Source of the DNA: an uncultured Burkholderiales bacterium
GTDB taxonomy: Bacteria; Pseudomonadota; Gammaproteobacteria; Burkholderiales; Burkholderiaceae_C
Length of the DNA stretch: 6,729 nucleotides
Direction: 5' to 3'
Assembly (NCBI GenBank): GCA_903856995.1
Contig: CAIODK010000039.1
Location: 1-6,729, forward strand
Positions within the stretch are counted from its first letter, which is position 1. Every line of letters starts with the position of its first letter. Below are positions 1 to 5,543 of the stretch, in pieces. Both the position numbers and the translations under genes were made by a program. The notes under the pieces are model-generated. The model had not been told where the DNA came from, did not search any database, and saw nothing but the letters and a program-made list of their open reading frames with translations.

Positions 1-2
1 CG

Positions 3-1208
3 CCACGTCCGCCCGCCGGTGTGGGGGGGCCACCGGATTTAGACGAACTGTGGCGCGATTTCAACACCAAGTTGTCGGGTTTGTTTGGTAACCGCAATGG
101 CGGCTCGGAGCCCCCTCAGAACAATGGTGGCAATGGTGCGCCTAAGGGCCCTGACTTCAAGGTTGCTCGTTTTGGCGCAGGTGTGATTGGTTCCGTGTTG
201 TTGGTTGTTTGGATGTGCACCGGTTTCTTCATCGTGCAAGAAGGTCAGCAAGCCGTCATCACCCAATTTGGTCGTTACCACTCCACCGTAGGCGCTGGTT
301 TCAATTGGCGTTTGCCGTATCCGTTCCAACGCAATGAGTTGGTCTTCGTGACGCAAATTCGATCTGTCGATGTGGGCCGTGACAACATCATCAAATCCAC
401 AGGTTTGCGCGAATCAGCCATGCTGACGGAAGATGAAAACATCTTGGAAATCAAATTTGCCGTGCAATACCGTTTGACGGACGCCCGTGCTTATTTGTTT
501 GAAACCAAGAACCCGACCGACACCGTGGTGCAGGCTGCTGAAACAGCCGTGCGTGAAGTGGTCGGCAAGATGAAGATGGATGCGGCGATGTCTGATGAGC
601 GTGACCAAATTGGTCCACGCATTCGCACCATCATGCAGTCCATCTTGGATCAATACAAAGTTGGCATCGAAGTGGTGGGCATCAACCTGCAACAAGGCGG
701 CGTCCGCCCCCCCGAGCAAGTGCAAGCTGCGTTTGATGACGTACTCAAAGCGGGTCAAGAACGCGAACGCGCCAAGAACGAGGCTGAAGCCTATGCCAAC
801 GATGTGGTTCCTCGCGCGGTGGGCGCCGCTTCACGCTTGAAGCAAGAGGCCGATGGTTACAAAGCCCGCATCGTTGCTCAGGCCGAGGGCGATGCCCAGC
901 GCTTCAAGTCGCTGGTGACAGAGTACCAAAAGTCACCCCAAGTCATGCGCGACCGTTTGTACATCGATGCCATGCAGCAAATCTACAGCAACACCACCAA
1001 AGTTCTGGTGGATACCAAGCAGGGCTCCAACCTCTTGTATTTACCTTTGGACAAAATCATCCAACAAAGCAGTCAGACCAATGCCGCGCCCGCTGCCGCA
1101 GCAGTTGATGCCGCCGCCAATGCTGCGAACACCACCCCCACCAACCCTGCTGCTGCGGCTGATACCCGCGCACGCGATGGCCGCACCCGCGACCGTGATG
1201 GCCGTTGA
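3..1208 (+). CDS. hflK: FtsH protease modulator subunit HflK, 5' partial
   Basis: HflK is an SPFH/band-7 protein of the inner membrane. With HflC it builds a large periplasmic assembly around FtsH and modulates FtsH proteolysis. The frame is open from base 3 with no start codon that fits the family, so the beginning is cut off by the window edge. The GTG at 21 is an internal Val in the Pro/Gly-rich leader typical of HflK (PPAGVGGPPDLDEL), not a likely start. Counting from that Val: the HflK N-terminal motif GPPDLDELW is at 3-11, one membrane helix at about 50-72, then the SPFH domain beginning FIVQEGQQAVITQFGRY at about 70-86. A charged, Ala/Glu-rich coiled-coil stretch lies at about 240-300 (AEGDAQRFKSL). 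The last 45 or so residues are Ala/Pro/Thr-rich and end in an Arg/Asp tail (RDGRTRDRDGR). hflC follows 14 bases later, clearly in the same operon. Probably 20-30 residues are missing at the N-terminus. Confidence 0.95.
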   Translation, partial: PRPPAGVGGPPDLDELWRDFNTKLSGLFGNRNGGSEPPQNNGGNGAPKGPDFKVARFGAGVIGSVLLVVWMCTGFFIVQEGQQAVITQFGRYHSTVGAGFNWRLPYPFQRNELVFVTQIRSVDVGRDNIIKSTGLRESAMLTEDENILEIKFAVQYRLTDARAYLFETKNPTDTVVQAAETAVREVVGKMKMDAAMSDERDQIGPRIRTIMQSILDQYKVGIEVVGINLQQGGVRPPEQVQAAFDDVLKAGQERERAKNEAEAYANDVVPRAVGAASRLKQEADGYKARIVAQAEGDAQRFKSLVTEYQKSPQVMRDRLYIDAMQQIYSNTTKVLVDTKQGSNLLYLPLDKIIQQSSQTNAAPAAAAVDAAANAANTTPTNPAAAADTRARDGRTRDRDGR

Positions 1209-1210
1209 TC

Positions 1211-1216
1211 AAGGGA
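1211..1216 (+). promoter_or_regulatory. Ribosome binding site that fixes the hflC start
   Basis: AAGGGA lies six bases before the ATG at 1223. It favours that ATG over the in-frame TTG at 1205, which overlaps the hflK stop codon and would add six residues (starting MIKGTN) not expected before the HflC membrane anchor. Confidence 0.7.
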
Positions 1217-1222
1217 ACGAAC

Positions 1223-2131
1223 ATGCAAAATAACAAAATCGGTTTATATATTTCCTCCGCCTTGGTGGCTTTGGGGATCCTGAGCTCTACGCTGTTTGTG
1301 GTGGATCAACGCCAGTTCGGCGTGGTGTATTCCTTCGGCCAAATCAAAAGCGTCATCACTGAGCCTGGTCTCAACATCAAGCTGCCGCCACCTTTCCAAA
1401 ACGTGAGCTACATCGACAAGCGTTTGCTCACGCTCGACAACGCCGACACCGAGCCCATGCTCACCGCGGAAAAGCAACGCGTTGTGATTGACTGGTATGC
1501 CCGTTGGCGCATCACTGACCCCTCGCAATACATCCGTAACGTGGGTTTGGATGAAAACGCCGGCGCTGTGCAACTCGCCCGTGTCGTGCGCAATGCGTTC
1601 CAAGAAGAAATCAACAAACGCACCGTCAAAGAACTGCTCTCGCTCAAACGAGAAGAGCTGCTCGAAGGCGTCAAGCGTGAAGTGCTGGCTGCCGTCAAAG
1701 GTGCCAAGCCTTGGGGCGTTGACGTGATTGATGTGCGGATCACCCGCACCGACTATGTGGATGCCATTACCGAGTCTGTGTATCGCCGCATGGAAGCCGA
1801 GCGCAAGCGCGTAGCCAACGAGTTGCGTTCTACCGGCGCTGCAGAAGGTGAAAAAATCCGCGCCGATGCTGACCGTCAACGTGAAGTGACCGTCGCCAAC
1901 GCCTACCGCGAAGCACAAAAAATCAAAGGCGAGGGCGATGCTGAAGCCGCGCGTTTGTATGCGGATTCCTTTGGTCGCGACGCCAACTTCGCCCAGTTCT
2001 ACCGCAGCTTAGAAGCCTACAAAACCACGTTCAGCAAAAAGAGCGACGTGATGGTGGTCGATCCTTCCAGTGACTTCTTCAAAGCCCTGCGTAGCAGCGG
2101 CAGCGGTAGTGCACCTGCAGCCAAGAAGTAA
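1223..2131 (+). CDS. hflC: FtsH protease modulator subunit HflC
   Basis: HflC is the second SPFH subunit of the HflKC complex, anchored by one N-terminal helix with most of the protein in the periplasm. The product is 302 residues, somewhat shorter than the E. coli protein (about 334). One hydrophobic helix is at about 6-27. The SPFH domain follows (FVVDQRQFGVVYSFGQI, then PGLNIKLPPPFQNV). The central part carries VVIDWYARWRITDP, and the typical HflC segment STGAAEGEKIRADADRQREV lies at about 209-228, inside a long charged helix. The C-terminus holds the conserved DPSSDFFKAL and ends in a short Ser/Gly/Ala/Lys tail. The start is set by an AAGGGA site. It sits 14 bases after hflK and 12 before the DUF2065 gene, so the three are almost certainly co-transcribed. 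Nothing in it looks damaged. Confidence 0.96.
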   Translation: MQNNKIGLYISSALVALGILSSTLFVVDQRQFGVVYSFGQIKSVITEPGLNIKLPPPFQNVSYIDKRLLTLDNADTEPMLTAEKQRVVIDWYARWRITDPSQYIRNVGLDENAGAVQLARVVRNAFQEEINKRTVKELLSLKREELLEGVKREVLAAVKGAKPWGVDVIDVRITRTDYVDAITESVYRRMEAERKRVANELRSTGAAEGEKIRADADRQREVTVANAYREAQKIKGEGDAEAARLYADSFGRDANFAQFYRSLEAYKTTFSKKSDVMVVDPSSDFFKALRSSGSGSAPAAKK

Positions 2132-2143
2132 GAGGCCAAGGGT

Positions 2144-2338
2144 ATGAGTTTTGACGGCGATACGCTGTGGGTGGCGTTCGGCTTGATGTTGATTTTTGAA
2201 GGCATCTTTCCGTTCCTGTCGCCCCAAGGGTGGCGCGACAAAATGGCACAGCTCTTGGTATTGCATGATGGCCAAATTCGCTTTTTTGGCTTGGTCTGCG
2301 TCCTCATTGGGTTATTCATGTTGTGGTGGCAAGGTTAA
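2144..2338 (+). CDS. DUF2065 family small inner-membrane protein (YjeT-like)
   Basis: This is a 64-residue protein of unknown function. Two hydrophobic helices are visible, at about 7-27 (LWVAFGLMLIFEGIFPFLSP) and 45-62 (IRFFGLVCVLIGLFMLWW), joined by a charged loop with the family's GWRDKM pattern. The product is therefore predicted to sit in the inner membrane with little exposed mass. Members of this family (E. coli YjeT) are found between hflC and purA in many proteobacteria, and the same position here supports the call. AGAGG at 2131-2135, overlapping the hflC stop codon, is eight bases before the ATG and is the likely ribosome site, because the AAGGG at 2138-2142 is too close. A role connected with HflKC-FtsH is suggested only by position and has not, to my knowledge, been shown. 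Confidence 0.9.
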   Translation: MSFDGDTLWVAFGLMLIFEGIFPFLSPQGWRDKMAQLLVLHDGQIRFFGLVCVLIGLFMLWWQG

Positions 2339-2352
2339 GGGGCGATAAGCCC

Positions 2353-2373
2353 TGTAAAATCTTGGTTTTAACA
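2353..2373 (+). promoter_or_regulatory. Possible promoter / imperfect dyad upstream of hisZ
   Basis: The 50 bases between the DUF2065 gene and hisZ contain TAAAAT (2355-2360), five of six matches to a sigma-70 -10 box. No convincing -35 box lies 16-18 bases upstream. The same stretch is an imperfect inverted repeat: TGTAAAA at 2353-2359 against TTTTAACA at 2366-2373, with one extra base. If it is a -10 box, transcription would begin near 2367, giving hisZ a leader of about 22 bases. It could separate the hisZ-purA part from the hflKC part, or the dyad could be an operator or chance AT-rich sequence. Confidence 0.3.
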
Positions 2374-2388
2374 GCCTCCCTCAATTCC

Positions 2389-3555
2389 ATGTCTGCTTGG
2401 GTTCTGCCGGATCACATCGCCGATGTTCTGCCTTCTGAGGCCCGGCACATCGAAGAACTGCGTCGTCTATATTTGGACACAGCACGCGGTTTTGGCTACG
2501 AGCTGGTCATGCCACCGTTGCTCGAATACCTTGAATCCTTGTTGTCTGGCACCGGCCGCGCACTTGATTTACAAACGTTCAAGCTGGTTGACCAACTCTC
2601 AGGTCGTACCTTGGGCCTTCGCGCTGACACCACACCGCAAGTCGCCCGCATTGATGCCCATTTGCTCAACCGCGCTGGCGTGACGCGCCTGTGCTACTGC
2701 GGCCCCGTGCTGCATACCCGCCCAGACCGTCCATTCGCCACCCGCGAGCCCTTGCAGTTCGGCGCTGAGATCTACGGCCACGCAGGCCTTGAAGCGGACC
2801 TTGAAGTGCTGCATTTGGCGCTTGACAGTCTGAGCGCCGTGGCGATCAACCAATTCACCGTCGATTTGAGCGATGCGCGCATCGTGCCCGCCTTGCTCGA
2901 CGGCGTGTCCCTGACCTCACAAACGCGCGAGGCGCTGCACAGCGCCTTGGCCGCTAAAGACACCTCACGTGTTCAAGCCCTCACGCAAGACCTGCCCCCC
3001 CATGTGCGTCACGCGCTAACCGCTTTGGTCAGCTTGTACGGTGATGCGTCGGTGCTGGACCAAGCCGATAAGACGTTTGCCCCTTGGCCTGTCGTTTTGC
3101 AAGCGCTTGCTGAGTTGCGTCAAATTGCCGCTGACTTGAGCGGCGTCGCCGTCACCTTTGACTTGGCTGATTTGCGTGGTTACGCCTATTACAGTGGTGT
3201 GCGTTTTGCCATCTTCGTACCTGGCGCCAGTGATGCGTTGGTCCGCGGTGGCCGTTATGACGAAGTTGGCGCGGTGTTTGGCCGTAAGCGTCCCGCCGTA
3301 GGATTTAGTTTGGACCTGAAAGAGTTGGTCAATGTGGTGCCCGAGCGGGCCCTCAAAGCGGCCATTCGTGCGCCTTGGGGAACCGCCAAAGGTTTGCGCG
3401 AAGCCATTGCTACCTTGCGTGCCAATGGGGACACCGTGGTCTGCGTTATGCCTGGCCACGAGAGTGAAGTCGATGAATTTGACTGCGATCGTGAATTGAT
3501 CGAAGTTGCCGGCCAATGGGCAGTTCAAGCTCTTCCCGCTGGTCAAACCCTTTAA
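2389..3555 (+). CDS. hisZ: ATP phosphoribosyltransferase regulatory subunit HisZ
   Basis: HisZ resembles the catalytic core of histidyl-tRNA synthetase but does not charge tRNA. It binds the short form of HisG and is needed for the first step of histidine synthesis (ATP + PRPP to phosphoribosyl-ATP) and its feedback inhibition by histidine. The 388-residue product is about the usual size and lacks the C-terminal anticodon-binding domain of HisS. Visible landmarks are MSAWVLPDHIADVLP at 1-15, LRADTTPQVARIDAH at 77-91, the motif 2-like segment REPLQFGAEIYG at 119-130, LRGYAYYSGVRFAIF at 262-276, and the motif 3-like GGRYDEVG followed by GFSLDLKEL at 287-312. The ATG at 2389 fits the family N-terminus; the frame stays open upstream to 2323, but that extension runs into the intergenic dyad and has no homologous look. 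No good Shine-Dalgarno sequence precedes the ATG. purA follows after 23 bases. Confidence 0.95.
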   Translation: MSAWVLPDHIADVLPSEARHIEELRRLYLDTARGFGYELVMPPLLEYLESLLSGTGRALDLQTFKLVDQLSGRTLGLRADTTPQVARIDAHLLNRAGVTRLCYCGPVLHTRPDRPFATREPLQFGAEIYGHAGLEADLEVLHLALDSLSAVAINQFTVDLSDARIVPALLDGVSLTSQTREALHSALAAKDTSRVQALTQDLPPHVRHALTALVSLYGDASVLDQADKTFAPWPVVLQALAELRQIAADLSGVAVTFDLADLRGYAYYSGVRFAIFVPGASDALVRGGRYDEVGAVFGRKRPAVGFSLDLKELVNVVPERALKAAIRAPWGTAKGLREAIATLRANGDTVVCVMPGHESEVDEFDCDRELIEVAGQWAVQALPAGQTL

Positions 3556-3578
3556 TTTTTTTAAGTAATCGAGTGGAT

Positions 3579-4931
3579 ATGAGCACACCCCAAGGACAAA
3601 CCGTGGCTGCAACCAAAGGCCGTAACGTCGTCGTGGTCGGTACCCAATGGGGTGACGAAGGCAAAGGCAAATTGGTCGATTGGCTGACTGAAACTGCCAC
3701 CGGCGTGGTGCGCTTTCAAGGCGGACACAACGCGGGCCACACCCTGGTCATCAATGGCGTGAAAACCGCTTTGCACTTGATTCCTAGTGGCATCATGCGC
3801 CCCGGCGTCAAGTGCTACATCGGCAACGGTGTGGTGTTGTCAGCCCCCAAACTGCTCGAAGAAATTGCAGGCTTGGAGAAGGCGGGCGTTGAAGTCCGTT
3901 CACGCTTGCGCATCAGCGAGGCTTGCCCGTTGATCTTGCCTTACCACGCGGCGATTGACATTGCCCGTGAAGCCGCCAAAGAGAAGGCCGGTACCGCCAA
4001 GATCGGCACCACTGGCCGCGGTATTGGCCCCGCTTACGAAGACAAAATTGCCCGCCGTGCGTTGCGCGTGCAAGATTTAAAGCATCCAGAGCGCTTCGCC
4101 ACCAAGCTGCGCGAGAACCTTGAGTTGCACAACCATGTGTTGACCGACATCTTGCACGCCCCCGCCATTGATTACGACACCGTCTTCAACGAAGCCATGG
4201 CCTACGCCAAAGAAATCTTGCCAATGGTGGCCGACGTCTCACGCGAGCTGAATGAAGCCCATAAAGCCGGCGCAAACCTGTTGTTCGAAGGCGCACAAGG
4301 CACCTTGCTTGACGTGGATCACGGCACCTACCCCTTCGTCACCTCCAGCAACTGCGTGGCCGGTAACGCCGCTGCCGGTGCAGGCGTTGGTCCGGGTTTG
4401 TTGCACTACATCTTGGGTATCACCAAAGCCTATTGCACTCGCGTGGGCGGCGGTCCGTTCCCTACGGAGCTGGATTGGGAAACCGAAGGCACACCGGGCT
4501 ATCACATGTCGACGGTGGGTGCCGAGAAGGGCACCACCACGGGGCGTTCACGCCGTTGCGGCTGGTTTGATGCCGCCTTGCTCAAGCGTAGCGCCCAAGT
4601 CAATGGCTTGACCGGCTTGTGCATCACCAAGCTCGATGTGTTGGACGGTTTGACCGAGTTGCTCTTGTGTGTCGGCTACGAGCTGGACGGCGAACATATC
4701 GATATCTTGCCGATGGGCGCTGACGAGATTTCACGCTGTACACCGATTTACGAATCCATCCCCGGCTGGACCGACAGCACCGTGGGCGTGACCGACTACA
4801 ACAAGCTGCCTAAAGCCGCCCAACACTACTTGAACCGTATTGCTGAGACCACCGGCGTACCGATTCACATGGTTTCGACCAGCCCAGATCGCGACCACAC
4901 GATCTTGCTGACCCACCCCTACATCGCCTAA
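3579..4931 (+). CDS. purA: Adenylosuccinate synthetase PurA
   Basis: PurA is a cytoplasmic enzyme that joins IMP and aspartate using GTP to give adenylosuccinate, the committed step to AMP. From the ATG at 3579 the product is 450 residues (E. coli 432). The P-loop-like GTQWGDEGKGK is at 21-31, with catalytic Asp26 (E. coli Asp13). GGHNAGHT at 48-55 holds catalytic His54 (E. coli His41). Further signatures in order are TTGRGIGPAYEDKIARRA, FEGAQGTLLDVDHGTYPFVTSSN, TTGRSRRCGWFD, the guanine-recognition segment TKLDVLDGL, and a C-terminal STSPDRDHTI that corresponds to the family's STGPDR. All key residues are present. The start is uncertain: a GTG at 3603, eight codons downstream, has a better ribosome site and gives a family-like N-terminus (MAATKGRNVVVVGTQW). 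The gene lies between hisZ and a phosphoribosyltransferase, with gaps of 23 and 19 bases, so co-transcription is likely. Confidence 0.97.
   Translation: MSTPQGQTVAATKGRNVVVVGTQWGDEGKGKLVDWLTETATGVVRFQGGHNAGHTLVINGVKTALHLIPSGIMRPGVKCYIGNGVVLSAPKLLEEIAGLEKAGVEVRSRLRISEACPLILPYHAAIDIAREAAKEKAGTAKIGTTGRGIGPAYEDKIARRALRVQDLKHPERFATKLRENLELHNHVLTDILHAPAIDYDTVFNEAMAYAKEILPMVADVSRELNEAHKAGANLLFEGAQGTLLDVDHGTYPFVTSSNCVAGNAAAGAGVGPGLLHYILGITKAYCTRVGGGPFPTELDWETEGTPGYHMSTVGAEKGTTTGRSRRCGWFDAALLKRSAQVNGLTGLCITKLDVLDGLTELLLCVGYELDGEHIDILPMGADEISRCTPIYESIPGWTDSTVGVTDYNKLPKAAQHYLNRIAETTGVPIHMVSTSPDRDHTILLTHPYIA
3592..3596 (+). promoter_or_regulatory. Ribosome binding site inside the annotated purA 5' end
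   Basis: AAGGA is followed after six bases by an in-frame GTG at 3603. The ATG at 3579 is preceded only by a weak GAGTGG (3571-3576). This site therefore argues that purA translation may begin at 3603, making the first eight annotated residues (MSTPQGQT) untranslated leader. Confidence 0.45.
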
Positions 4932-4950
4932 CTATCAAAAGGACCTACCT

Positions 4951-5475
4951 ATGTTGACCGAAGACGGCAAACACCTGTACGTTTCGTACGACGAGTACCA
5001 CAACCTGATTGAAAAACTAGCCATCAAGATTCATCAATCTGGCTGGGAATTCGACACCATCCTGTGCTTGGCCCGTGGCGGTATGCGTCCAGGCGACATC
5101 TTGTCGCGTGTTTTTGACAAGCCTTTGGCCATCATGTCGACCAGCTCATACCGTGCGGATGCCGGTACTGTGCAAGGTCACCTTGACATTGCCCGTTTCA
5201 TCACCACACCTAAAGGTGAAATCGCTGGCAAAGTGTTGGTTGTTGACGACTTGGCCGACACTGGACACACCCTCAAAGCAGTGGTCGATCAGCTCAAGAA
5301 CAACTACGCACCGATCACCGAATTGCGCACCGCCGTGATTTGGACGAAAGGCGTTTCTGCATTCGCGCCCGACTATTCGGTGGACTACTTGCCCACCAAC
5401 CCTTGGATTCACCAACCCTTCGAGCCGTATGACAACATGCGCCCCGCAGCCTTGATGGAGAAGTGGAAGATTTAA
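4951..5475 (+). CDS. Purine-type phosphoribosyltransferase (type I PRTase fold)
   Basis: The 174-residue cytoplasmic product has the marks of a type I phosphoribosyltransferase of the Hpt/Gpt-like group, which transfer a purine base onto PRPP to make a nucleotide. The PPi-loop segment LARGGMRPGDI is at about 40-50, followed by a flexible region. The PRPP-binding motif VLVVDDLADTGHTL is at 95-108, with the paired Asp99 and Asp100 and the Asp-Thr-Gly turn. Near the C-terminus PTNPWIHQPFEPYDNMRP (148-165) resembles the base-binding W-I/F-P-E region of this group. The base preferred (guanine, xanthine or hypoxanthine) cannot be read from the sequence. The start is well supported by AAGGA (4939-4943), seven bases before the ATG. 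It follows purA by 19 bases and is the last gene before a strong terminator, which suits a purine-salvage role beside de novo AMP synthesis. I give no gene symbol because the specificity is unknown. Confidence 0.88.
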   Translation: MLTEDGKHLYVSYDEYHNLIEKLAIKIHQSGWEFDTILCLARGGMRPGDILSRVFDKPLAIMSTSSYRADAGTVQGHLDIARFITTPKGEIAGKVLVVDDLADTGHTLKAVVDQLKNNYAPITELRTAVIWTKGVSAFAPDYSVDYLPTNPWIHQPFEPYDNMRPAALMEKWKI

Positions 5476-5491
5476 TCTTTCACTGCCACGC

Positions 5492-5523
5492 AAAGAACTC
5501 CGCCTAGTTGCGGAGTTTTTTTT
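5492..5523 (+). terminator. Rho-independent terminator after the phosphoribosyltransferase
   Basis: A perfect 8-bp stem, AACTCCGC (5496-5503) with GCGGAGTT (5510-5517), encloses the six-base loop CTAGTT. The right arm runs into eight consecutive T (5516-5523), and AAAG at 5492-5495 can pair with part of that T-run to extend the stem. It begins 17 bases after the phosphoribosyltransferase stop codon and should end the transcript that carries hisZ, purA and that gene. Confidence 0.92.
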
Positions 5524-5537
5524 GTCTGTCGTAATAT
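5508..5537 (+). promoter_or_regulatory. metC: Possible promoter of the metC-like gene
   Basis: TAATAT at 5532-5537 matches four of six positions of a -10 box. TTGCGG at 5508-5513, with an 18-base spacer, keeps only the TTG of a -35 box and lies in the loop and right arm of the preceding terminator. A start about seven bases after this -10 box would fall at or next to the ATG at 5544, implying a leaderless or nearly leaderless message. The gene must have its own promoter because a strong terminator lies directly upstream, but this particular site is weak. Confidence 0.35.
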
Positions 5538-5543
5538 GCGGGC

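Noticed and set aside
1244..1918. A 224-codon open frame on the - strand opposite hflC
   Set aside because: It lies wholly inside hflC, has no recognisable domain or ribosome site, and is explained by the codon bias of the real gene.
2323..2388. An upstream GTG start that would lengthen HisZ by 22 residues
   Set aside because: The extension overlaps the DUF2065 gene end and the intergenic dyad, has no ribosome site, and the ATG at 2389 gives the family's usual N-terminus.
3553..3565. T-run after the hisZ stop codon considered as a terminator
   Set aside because: No GC-rich hairpin precedes the seven T residues (3556-3562), and purA follows at once.
3516..3578. An upstream ATG that would lengthen PurA by 21 residues
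   Set aside because: It begins inside hisZ and gives a Ser-rich extension (MGSSSSSRWSNP) unlike any PurA N-terminus.
3016..3612. A 198-codon open frame on the - strand across the hisZ end and purA start
   Set aside because: It is antisense to two clear genes and has no family resemblance; it is a shadow of GC-rich coding sequence.
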